From NCBI RefSeq assembly GCF_041734735.1, contig NC_134879.1, positions 4,451,884-4,515,883 on the forward strand: a stretch of 64,000 nucleotides of DNA, in the 5' to 3' direction. The position numbers and the translations under genes are program-made. The notes below the pieces were generated by a model, which had not been told where the DNA came from, made no database searches, and saw only the letters and a list, made by a program, of their open reading frames with translations. The DNA is from Babylonia areolata (taxonomy: Eukaryota; Mollusca; Gastropoda; Neogastropoda; Buccinidae). Positions 45,402-54,516 of this stretch are shown here, one piece after another. The first letter of the stretch is position 1. Each line of letters opens with the position of its first letter.

Positions 45402-48400
45402 ACAACACAACACACGCTCCACGCTTATTTAATTGATTACTGATCCAGGATATCAGTGCCATTCTGAACGTCTTCATTGTGCAGAAATGCAGCATGTCTG
45501 GTCGCAGGAATGTGGTTGTGCCAAAGACTTCCGAGTCAAATGCAAATACTTTTCTTGGCTTCACTTCCTACCTTGTGTCTGGGTCAGTATATTGTGTCTT
45601 TTTCTTCTTTTTTTTTCTTTTTTATTGAAGACGTGTGGAACATGGAATGTTATAAAGATTTGACCTGTTATTGTATGTGCTTAGAAAATATCAGAGGGTA
45701 CTACTTGGTTTTAAAAATGTTCTGTTTCAACACTCTTTTCCCTTCATTCTGTATAAAAATACTGCAGTTTGTCACTGCTTCAGAGTGCAAGGTAATATAT
45801 TGCTACCTGAACAAAAACGTTAAATAACCCATGCAGCCAAAAAGGCAGGATGGTATGGATGACATAAAGGTATGTAGGGCAGTGCGGAGTTGCACTTCCA
45901 CAACACCCCATGTTTAGGAAATAAGACCTGTTCAATGTTCTTTTCCTGCATTTCAATCACCACTTATCCATAGATCTTTGTGGCAGATCAAGTTTTTGCT
46001 AAGGTAATATAGTCTTTTTTCTCTCATTTTTGTTGTTGTTACAGTTTCTGCTTAAGTACTGGTTTGACATTGAATAAAAAGATGCTTATATATTTTTAAA
46101 ATATATTTTTCAGACGGCTTGATGTATAAAAACATTTGTTGCTTTTTCAGTTTACCATCTTGAAATAAAATTTTTTACTTGACTTTTACTATACATCAAG
46201 AATGAGTCACAGGGACTGAAAACGTTAACCTAGCATGATTATCTGACTGACGATATGGAAAAAATATGATGTGCAGGTATGTGATGGAGTGTAATACCTG
46301 TGGGGTGATTTACCGTAGTCGCAAGCACTGGTACGGCAACCCTGACCCTGAGTCTGTGGTGATTGTGGAGGTGCAGCATATCTGGCCAGAGGTGGGCCCT
46401 GTCGGCAGCTGTGTAGCACTGCCTTGTCTGATACGCTGTGATGTTGCCTTACGGTTTTGACTCGGCTCTCTCTTTGCTCTCGCCTATTGTGACAACTGGT
46501 AAATTGGAAAATTGCCATTGCTCAAAAGGGTGATAGAAAGCGGGGATATGAAGGTCACATGATTTAAAACTGTTTTATGATTTGTTAAGATTTAGATGAT
46601 ATTACTCCTAAATTCAGGTTTGACACAGAATTATATAGCTGTTCATTATTCTTTCTTTCCATTAATATTCTGTAGTGTTAGCCAGACTTGGGAAATATAA
46701 AAAAACAATTGCTGTTTTGGTTAGAATACATGAGGAAGATTCTGAAAGGTCCGTCCATATCTGAGCTTAACTGCCAGTCTCTCTCCCCTATCTTCCTATA
46801 CCCTGCCCTCCTCTCTCCCCTCTTGTGTGCAGTGAAGTGCCCCTGGTAGGGTTTAAACTGGTGACATCCCACTCCCAGTCATCTTTTTATGGCACTCACC
46901 ACTTTGCCATGGCAGCTGGTTGCTTTGTCTTACTTTGAACAACAAATTTATTGCTCATTATTGATTAGCAGACCATCATGGACAATAACATAGTGTTCGT
47001 TCACAATCAAAAGGTAGTAGATCTTTTCATTTGAAGAAAAAAACGTACACATTTGTTTATGGAATGGCAGTAGTTTTATATTCAAATGACACATTCATTG
47101 TTCACTTGATGCATGTTTATCCTGTGCTTGGTATTGACAGTGCTGAGGGTATTTGTTTTTCAGGGTCACCGTTCCCTGCAAGGAACTCACAACGCAGCCC
47201 GTAAGCTTGTTGATGGCTTCAGCTACGTAGCGGACACCATCAGCAGTGTCAGTGCCCGACCAGCCAAACTCCTCAGCGAGTGTATTGCGGACCAGATTGC
47301 GCCCAGTTACTGGGTACCCAATTCACAAATAATGGTTAGTACGCAATGGTAATCTTGGTCACCTTTTCTGTTGTGAATGCAAGGTTTGATAAACATGCTG
47401 GTGTGTATTTAACAGACTATATATATATAGACTTTGTGAAACCTTATGGATCTTTAGGATCTTTATACCTTAACTGTCTTGGCTATTAATCCTGTGTTGT
47501 AAGAGTGTTGATACTTAAGTGATGCTAGTGAATTCAGAATGCTTAGCTTCATTGTTAAGATAATCCAGTTATCAGACGTATTTTTATGTTCACGTTCAGA
47601 TTTGCTCAAAAACTTAGTTACGATCTGTAGTGTCCTGAGGTCAAAGAACACCACATACGAATTCCATACAACTGATAGGTTAACGAAAACGAAATGATGG
47701 TGGAAATTTTTTTTTTTTTTAAAGTTTTCTTATTGTTGCATTGTTGAGTTTCTGTCAGTTGCTGATGAGCAACGAAATGTTATTAAAAAAAAAGTTTTCT
47801 CGGTGCATTGTTTAGTTTCTTTTGGTTGTTCATGAGCAACAAAATGTTGTAAAAAAAAAGAAAAAAAACTTTTCTTGTTGCTGCATTGTTGAGTTTCTGT
47901 TGGTTGGTCAGTCCTGCAAAGGCTGTGAGCTGGTGTTCACCACCAATGAGCAGAAGCACCACTGCCGGGCCTGCGGACAGGGTTTCTGTGACGAGTGCTC
48001 CAGCAAGAAGCGCCCTGTCCCCGAGCGAGGATGGAAGGACGAGCCGGTGCGCGTATGTGATGCATGCTTTGCAGGTAACGGTGCAGGTGAGAAGCACATT
48101 TATAGGCTTCGCACCTTCCTACCCCTCCTGCCCTTCATATTTCTGTCTGTCTGGGTTGTTTTTTTGTTGTTGGTTTTTTTTTGGATGCTTCTGTGTTGGT
48201 GAATGGTTTTGCTGTGTGTTGGTTTCTTTTTTCTTTCTGAACCCCCGCCCCCTCCTCCCCCCTCCCTTCCCCTCCAACTGCCGTCTGGTTTTGCTGTCTC
48301 ATAAATCAAAAACTGAACTGGAAAGGGGTTTTATTTGTTGTTAGACACTTTTGTATTTTGACTCTTTTTTTTTCTCAGTTAGTTTCGATTTTCTGTACTT

Positions 48401-48950
48401 GTTATTTTGTAAAAGCACAGTTGCAGTCCTATAAAGTATCATCCAGTATCAGAGTATGCAGGGGGCATATTTATCAGTCGCTAGTCAAGTCCTTAGATGG
48501 CTCCTGTGGCCAGCTTATAATAATATGTAAACCACCAAACTGGTGTAGGTATTTGTTACTTTCAGTATTTAAATGGTCAGTGTCTGTCCTGTGTTTCAAA
48601 TGGTTGTTTTTGAATCTAAGAGAAAGCTTTTTCACTTTCAGACATGATGAGGTCAGATTTTCCTTCATATCCAGAAGAAACAAATTCAAGGCTCTCAGAA
48701 AAATGGATGAATGCAGAATTACCAGGACAACTAAGAGTACACCTGCACAATATGAGCATTGAAGATAATAAACCAGGTTTCCAATTTTAGTTTTGTACAT
48801 AATTTCTTTTGCTAATTTGGTTTTTTATGTTTCATTTTTGTTGTTTCCTTTTTTTTGATTTACTCATTAAAGTTTACCGTTTGGTATGACATGCTGACTT
48901 TTAGAATTATATAGATATATCGATGCCATTCTTGAATCTTTTTCTTTTTT

Positions 48951-48989
<39 letters not shown>

Positions 48990-51900
48990 TAGCATTTTCA
49001 GTCAACTGTTTTGTGCCATTGTTCAGCGTAGTTAAAGTAAAACTTTTGCTTAACAAAGTGTTAGGCATCAAATCAAATTCAGTTTCAGGACATCTTGAGG
49101 TTAAGTTCTTGTTATGATTCAGTGCCTTTGAAATGAATAACCAGTACCAGGCAGCATCTGTGGGCACAGTTCACAACTTGAAGCTGCCAGTGTAGCATAC
49201 CTGTAACTTCAGCCCACTGCCACTGTGTCAGAAAATCAGGGTTTAATTACACATACTTAACCGTGACCCACTAGTGCAGACTCTGGCAGGGGTCTGACAT
49301 TCCTGTCCTGTGCAAACTACTATCCGCCTATGCAGAGAAAACGAAAGTAGCTACGGCCGATAACCTCCCGAAGTTGGTTACCTCCCCTGTGTATCCCTGA
49401 CTAGCGCCCTCTTTTTCTGGCAGGCATCATGACTCCTGTTCCTGTGCTCTTCATACGGCTAAGTTTTTTTTTCGTATTTTCTGTCTGTCAATTCTCTGGC
49501 GTTCTTGTTTTTTGTCAAATTATGTCTTCAACTAGGTCACATAATTAAATGGCTCGATTGGGCGATCGGGCTAAAATTAAGGCGCGGCGTAATCCATTCG
49601 CGGACACTCTGAGCCCTCTACTTCTGGCCCTCTCTCAGGGTTTGTCTTTTCAGACGTGAAAATCCAGCATACCAAGGGGTTCTTGTCAACATCTGTGTAT
49701 TCTAGGATGGAAGATTTATTTAGTTAGTTTCTGCATTTATTATTTTATTTAGTTAGTTACACTTGTATTTTTCATTTATACCAGCCTGCAAAATGTTCAG
49801 ATTTCAAGCAAGTCAGACTAAGAACAAAATTATTATATCTTATATGAATGGAAAAAAAATTGTGTAGTTAATTAATTCATTTATTAATAATATATAAAAA
49901 AAAAAATTGAAAAGTATTTTCAAGAATTGAGTTTGAGAAATGATACTGAAAGTGCAGAAGAAGTGTGTCACAGCTTTCAGTTGGTTGCAGTGTATTTGCT
50001 GTGTATGCATGCTCGTTTATTAACCTTGCATGCAACGTGCATTTGCAGTATTATTTAGATCAATAAGTTATCACTGTTTGGTTTGTTTTGAGTCTGTAAC
50101 CCTGAATGACACCATGCTCTGTTGTCCGTTGAACTTTAAGGTGTCAGCATAACAGCTCTGACAGAAAACGACAAAACGGGCAGAAAATGGCAGTTGTAAA
50201 TTACCCATTCATCCACCTAGTTAGATGTTAAAAAAAAATTTTTTAAAAATTTAGGAATATTGGAGTAGTTCTGAAAGTCTGAAAGATGAAATGTAATGTG
50301 TCCCTGTCAGCTGCCTGGACAAGCGGTTTGATTATGATAATAGTATATTTATGTAGCGCTTTCAAACCTCTCAAAGAGCTTTGCAATACTGGTTTGCACT
50401 GGCACGCTGCCTGTGTCTGCTAGTCTGCCACAGTGGTTGTAGGTGGTGAGATTAGGAAGTGTGAGGGTTCACACTGTAAGTGAGCACAGTGAGCAGTAAA
50501 TTGTAATGAAACTTGCACAAAAAGAAAAAATGAGAGAAGAACCCCCCCACACCCCACACCAAAAAAAAAAAAGGTTTATTTTAATTAGAAATTGTAGATG
50601 GAATGGAGATTACATTCTCTTCCTTGGAAAAGCTATGTTATGGGGTTTTTTTGTCAGATATTTCTTATAGTGAATCTTTGTTATTGTTGCTGTTCTTCTT
50701 CTTCCTTTGTTTTATACTAAGCATTTTATTGTTGTTCTTTCTGTGTTTCTGTGTTGTGCTCTTAGAATATAAAACAACAAAAACAAGAATTGTACATGAT
50801 GCCATGTATGTCCTTTTCACTTTATCAGACTGGATGTTCAAGAAATAACCTTCCTGTATTGCTTCACCATCAGCCCACCACTCACTCACTGCTTTCATGT
50901 TCACAAGTTTTGTTTTCAGCACCTCAACAGATTGGTTTGTTTTTTGGAAAGTGTTGTGGAGAAGAGTCTGTTTCAGCATAATGTATCTGCCCTGGTTGAA
51001 CAAAGTTTGCTTTTTTTTTGTGAATGGATCATGATCTGAAATATAAAACAAAAAGCAAACAGACAATATTTTAAATGAAGAGCAAGAAAGTTGACAGTGT
51101 TTGGGTGTTTTTCTCCTAATATACTGTTCACATTTGTATTTGGTGTAACAATGATGTTCTCCTTGATTTACAATTATATATACCTTGATGTTTTGCTATT
51201 ACGACTGTTTTAGTTATAAATACTGATGATACTGCTTTTTTTCCCACATAAATTTAGGATATGCATTGACTTCATTATATGCTCACAGTGCAAAAACTTT
51301 AATTTTCCAGAAATCTAAAGTTATTTTCATTGTGTGTCCTCTCTTAAAATGATTTTGTTTTTTTAATCTCCTGATATTCTGTTACACAGCTGTGATTGAA
51401 AGAAAACTTCTGATGCTATATTTTGCAGACTCATGGTGGTTCAGGGCATTCATCAGATAGTGTGAATAATTACAGTGTGTGTGCTGTGCAGGGCATGAAA
51501 TGATAGTGTGATTAATTACAGTGTGTGTGCTGTGCAGGGCATTCATCAGATGGAGCGATTAATTACAGTGTGTGTGCTGTGCAGGGCATGAAATGAGCGA
51601 CAAGGAAACAACGCTGACTGCCAGGAAAGTGGGTGAGGCTGTCACTTCAACGTTTGGTGTTCTGGCATCTGCGCTGGATTACCCCAGAAGTCAGTCTGCC
51701 AGTTTTCTGCTGTTGTTTGAAACCCTGTTCTTGTTGTCATCTGTGCTGGATTTCTTGAGCTATCAACACGTGTATCTTCACGTGTTCCAATGTCATTTCT
51801 GTAGGATTTGAGTTGAATGTTTTGATTGAGTCAGTGAGACAACTCTCCATGTTCTTTACATCTGTGTTGCAGCAGTATTTGAAACCGCAGACTCTAGCAG

Positions 51901-53125
51901 TATCAAATTTGGCATGAAGAGAGGCATTATAGATATTCCTCAGACCTTTCCTCTAAGGCACTGTGAAGTGTAGTTAATTGTTTTTTACCTTCTTTTCGTA
52001 CATCTCAGTGAAATCTAAATTTATGAACATGAATGTGTCACTTCAAAATTATGGAAAAAAAGTTATTTGTTAGTTTGGTTTTTTTTTTAATTGAAGAAAT
52101 AGGAACATGGTGGAATTGTTAAGAAACGTAGCTGACAGTTCAGTGTCCACGGGGGTCTGGGTTTGAATCCCAGTCCTGCTCTTTCTCCCAACTTCTTCTT
52201 CTTCTGCGTTCACTCGTATGCACACGAGTGGGCTTTTACGTGTATGGCCGTTTTTACCCCGCCATGTAGGCAGCCATACTCCGTTTTCGGGGGTGTGCAT
52301 GCTGGGTATGTTCTTGTTTCCATAACCCACCGAACGCTGACATGGATTACAGGATCTTTAACGTGCGTATTTGATCTTCTGCTTGCATATACACACGAAG
52401 GGGGTTCACGCACTAGCAGGTCTGCACATATGTTGACCTGGGAGATCGTAAAAATCTCCACCCTTTGCCCACCAGGCGCCGTCACCGTGATTCGAACCCG
52501 GGACCCTCAGATTGAAAGTCCAACGCTTTAACCACTCGGCTGTTGCGCCCGTCATTCTCCCATCTATGACTGGAAAATCTAACTGAGCATCCAGTCATTC
52601 GGATGAGATGATAAACTGAGGTACTGTATGCAGTACACACTTGGTCACTGAAAAAGAGCCCATGGCAACTGGCAAAATTCTGAATAACAAATCCACTCTG
52701 ATCGGTATACAAATACATATTCATGCACTCAAAGCCTAACAAAGCGCTGGTCAGCAGTCCATCTAGCAGATTTGGTGTACATAGTGTATATATAGATTTG
52801 TCCAAAACATAGTGATGGCTCCTTGAGAAACTGAAAACAAACTGTAACTGAAAAAAAAAAAAAAAAAAAATCTGCCTTGCTCTCTTCCGCAGGTGTTCTG
52901 AAGGACTCTGCTCGACCAGAGTACTGGGTGCCTGACGAGCAGATCAAGGTTTGCACAGTGTGCCAGCAGGAGTTCAACATCAAGCGCCCCATCCACCACT
53001 GCAGAGCCTGTGGGCAGGGGGTGTGCGACGAGTGCTCCCCGGGTCGGCGAGAGGTGCCGCTGCGGGGATGGGACTACCCCGTGCGGGTCTGCAGCAAATG
53101 CGAGAACAAAACCGAGGAATTTTGA
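39282..53125 (+). CDS. ZFYVE1: ZFYVE1 (DFCP1), double-FYVE protein with P-loop NTPase domain (11 exons, complete)
   Basis: Exons: 39282-40007, 40878-41382, 42075-42280, 42748-42845, 44426-44540, 45485-45582, 46277-46391, 47164-47334, 47912-48074, 51585-51689, 52893-53125. All are GT-AG and in frame; 2535 nt (844 codons plus TGA). Domains: N-terminal Cys/His-rich, B-box-like region (about 12-125); a Ser-rich linker; a P-loop NTPase (GNTGDGKS at 268-275, DTEG at 316-319); a zinc-ribbon-like segment (ECNTCGVIYRSRKHWYGN); FYVE 1 (about 671-732, KHHCRACGQGFC); FYVE 2 (about 778-840, WVPD ... HHCRACGQGVCDECS). The family's PtdIns3P-binding FYVE pair and ATPase domain act on ER omegasomes in autophagosome formation and on lipid droplets. 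FYVE 1 has WVPN where FYVE 2 keeps the canonical WxxD. Exon 1 is longer than the vertebrate counterpart, which explains most of the extra length. Confidence 0.95.
40105..40132. repeat. (CA)n microsatellite
   Basis: Short CA run in ZFYVE1 intron 1, interrupted by GT. Seen directly. Confidence 0.8.
43510..44304 (+). mobile_element. pogo/Tigger-type deletion derivative in ZFYVE1 intron 4
   Basis: The element has terminal inverted repeats: TACCGTAAAGTTCGGTCTAT on the left and, reversed, TACCGTAAAGTTTGGTCTAT on the right. It is TA-flanked. GCGGCTTATA motifs recur near both ends. Inside, ATG at 43798 opens MPKTRRYAYDAAFKLTTVQA, which resembles the start of pogo-type transposases (MPKTRRxYDAxFKLKVV). 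Near 43928-44010 a second stretch reads EEAVLVLFNSDTEDEDFSGF and ends in EQDDVE-stop, like an acidic transposase C-terminus. The whole DDE catalytic core between them is deleted, so this is non-autonomous. Length is about 795 bp. Confidence 0.8.
44841..45027. repeat. tandem 51-78-bp units in ZFYVE1 intron 5
   Basis: Three units start CTCTTAGGCCTCTGTTTCGTG and contain ACAGTGTGTTGCGG and GGTTATTGGCCA. The first and third carry an additional GGCCATGGCTGTC segment. The array gives spurious open frames on both strands. Confidence 0.9.
45349..45400. repeat. (CG)n-(AC)n microsatellite before ZFYVE1 exon 6
   Basis: GCGCACGCGCGC followed by about 20 CA units, ending about 85 bp before the exon 6 acceptor. 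Confidence 0.9.
46740..46915 (-). repeat. possible degenerate tRNA-derived SINE in ZFYVE1 intron 7
   Basis: The minus strand has GCAAAGTGGTGAGTGCC, an A-box-like sequence, followed about 35 bp later by CCAGTTTAAACCC, a B-box-like sequence. This spacing fits a tRNA-derived head. The tail is not clear. Confidence 0.35.
47700..47911. repeat. three tandem copies of the ZFYVE1 exon 9 acceptor-side sequence
   Basis: Blocks with AAGTTTTCTTATTGTTGCA-type and GCATTGTTGAGTTTCTGT-type sequence recur near 47722, 47792 and 47868. The first two also share a GATGAGCAAC/CATGAGCAAC-AAATGTT segment. The last copy supplies the working acceptor (AG at 47910-47911). Confidence 0.75.
48087..48092 (+). promoter_or_regulatory. 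alternative in-frame 5' splice site of ZFYVE1 exon 9
   Basis: The exon can end before GTAACG (48075) or, 12 nt later, before GTGAGA (48087). Both keep frame; the longer form adds four residues. GTGAGA is the closer match to a consensus donor. Which is used cannot be told from sequence. Confidence 0.4.
48937..48988. repeat. poly-T tract in ZFYVE1 intron 9
   Basis: About 40 nearly uninterrupted T, a likely trace of a poly-A-tailed insertion in minus orientation or of simple expansion. Confidence 0.85.
49245..49645 (-). repeat. dispersed repeat R, copy 3 (long form, reversed)
   Basis: Reverse complement of the copy 2 block, with GGTCTGACATTCCTGTCCTG, CTACGGCCGATAACCTCCCG and TTCATACGGCTAAG. 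Its outer end reads TTTAATTACACATACTTAAC, shared with copy 4. It lies in ZFYVE1 intron 9. Confidence 0.85.
50335..50470. repeat. TATTTATGTAGCGC dispersed repeat fragment
   Basis: GATAATAGTATATTTATGTAGCGCTTTC followed by CAAAGAGCTTTGC, in pieces, resembles the repeat at 26880-26995. Likely a retroposon tail. Confidence 0.45.
51442..51590. repeat. four acceptor-bearing tandem units of 46-47 bp before ZFYVE1 exon 10
   Basis: Each unit carries CAGGGCAT; the AGs fall at 51444, 51491, 51537 and 51584. Units two to four share TACAGTGTGTGTGCTGTGCA before the AG. Only the last gives a frame that continues into exon 10. The spacing is not a multiple of three and the earlier copies meet stop codons. 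Confidence 0.9.
52096..52865 (+). mobile_element. SINE-1, tRNA-headed, interrupted by another SINE, next to ZFYVE1 exon 11
   Basis: The head (52096-52190) has ACATGGTGGAATTGTTAAG as an A-box-like part and GGGTTTGAATCCC as the B box. The body resumes at 52563 with ATGACTGGAAAATC, then AGTCATTCGGATGAGATGAT and GGCAAAATTCTG. It closes with GATTTGTCC, GATGGCTCCTTGAG and a CTGAAAA/poly-A tail. The last part is the reverse complement of the fragment at 61765-61871. The poly-A ends about 22 bp before the exon 11 acceptor. Confidence 0.8.
52191..52554 (-). mobile_element. SINE-2, tRNA-derived, inserted in SINE-1
   Basis: On the minus strand it opens TGACGGGCGCAACAGCCGAG, then TGGTTAAAGCG (A box, like tRNA-Ser/Leu) and GGGTTCGAATCACGG (B box). 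A central region follows with GATCCTGTAATCCATGTCAG, then the ACGGAGTATGGCTGCC block and an (AGA)n tail. TTCTCCCA flanks it on both sides (52183-52190 and 52555-52562) as an 8-bp target duplication. Full-length and well kept, hence young relative to SINE-1. Confidence 0.85.
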
Positions 53126-53573
53126 TGGCTGTGTGGCAGAGCCTGCGAGAACAAAAACGGGGAAGTTGTTGATTTGGTGGTGGCAGGCAGGTGGGGGGTG
53201 AGTTGGGGGCGGGGAGGGGTGGGGGGGGAGGGTGAAGTCGTTTATCTTCATTCAGTGTGGACAGTTTCTTACTCTGTCAAGGATGGTGGGGTTTTTGAAG
53301 AATTTTTTCTGGGGGTTCTTTGTTCTTTGGAGTTAGTTGTTTGAAGGCAACATATTTGAATTCATGATTGTTGTCAGGTTTCCGGGTCATGAGCAACTTT
53401 TTTTTTTTCTTTTTTTTTTTTTTTAAATAATGATATTACCAGGTTTCGGTAAATATCCAAGTAGAAGGGAGGATGTATGCATGGAATTTTGCCTTCTGTT
53501 TTGTGAATGAAAACAGAGTTGCTTGATTAAAAAGTTATGCTTTATGCACCTGCACTTGGCATTTCCATCTCTA

Positions 53574-53579
53574 AATAAA
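53574..53579 (+). terminator. candidate ZFYVE1 polyadenylation signal
   Basis: AATAAA about 450 bp after the stop codon, the first canonical signal on this strand. The 3' UTR before it is G/T-rich. Confidence 0.45.
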
Positions 53580-53852
53580 ATAACAGATTAAGGTTTGGAG
53601 TTTCAGCTGGACGAAAAATTTGGGATATCCAGTGTTGAAAAACAATCACTCGTGGTGTTTTCAGAGACCCTGCTAGCACTTGATAGGATTAATAGTGGAT
53701 TTCTTGCTGCTGCTCTGTGGAAAAAAGTGAATGCTGTCACTTCAGCCTTACATGTGCCAACACATCCAAGTTTGGAGGAGTAAGTCTAGTGTTGCAATCC
53801 TCCTGGAGGACATTGGAGCATGGTCGAGAGAATTCTCGTTTTGTACAACATT

Positions 53853-54134
53853 TTATGAACTAGGATAGGCATTCCAACTACTTGTGTGATTCAGATGATG
53901 ACAATCCATGATCAAGTTGTCAAGGACCCAAGACATTGACCTTAGTCTCATTGCCAGTGATATGTCACTGTTTCTGTTGCTTAAGATATTGTCAGGAGTT
54001 TCATGGCCAATGGCATATGACTGTATTATCTCTTGTGACATCCTGTTTTCCAAAATGCATTTTGTAGCTGCTTTGAATGTGTTCGCTGTTGTGGGCACGT
54101 TGTCCGACATCATGTCTTGAGCAATCTTTGACAT
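53853..54134 (-). other. unrecognised 93-codon open frame, doubtful
   Basis: The minus-strand frame has protein-like, non-repetitive composition (includes MSQEIIQSYAIGHETPDNIL). It has no recognised domain and no clear splice borders. It could be an old transposon fragment or chance. The rest of 53600-54210 shows nothing I can name. Confidence 0.15.
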
Positions 54135-54217
54135 GAGTTAATGAACTGTGCATTGCTCATGTATTGTTTTGGAACATGAAAGCAAGTGGCTAAAGCTGAT
54201 GAGAACTGAGGCCTTGT

Positions 54218-54516
54218 TCAAAGCTTGAGGATGGAGAAAACGTTTGATCAGCCTCTCTCAAAGCTTGAGGATGGAGAAAACGTTTGATCAGCCTCTCTCA
54301 AGGCTTGAGGGTGGAGAAAACGTTTGATCAGCCTCTCTCAAGGCTTGAGGATGGAGAAAACGTTTGATCAGCCTCTCTCAAAGCTTGAGGATGGAGAAAA
54401 CGTTTGATCAGCCTCTCTCAAGGCTTGAGGATGGAGAAAACGTTTGATCAGCCTCTCTCAAGGCTTGAGGGTGGAGAAAACGTTTGATCAGCCTCTCTCA
54501 AGGCTTGAGGATGCTG
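54218..54516. repeat. 40-bp minisatellite, about 7.4 copies
   Basis: The unit contains AAGCTTGAGGATGGAGAAAA and CGTTTGATCAGCCTCTCTCA with an exact 40-bp period. Variation is limited to A/G at two sites (AAAGC/AAGGC and GGATGG/GGGTGG). Confidence 0.97.

Noticed and set aside
52096-52550. Two tRNA-like sequences with A and B boxes
   Set aside because: They are heads of SINEs, not tRNA genes: the cloverleaf is not complete and each continues into a SINE body and tail.
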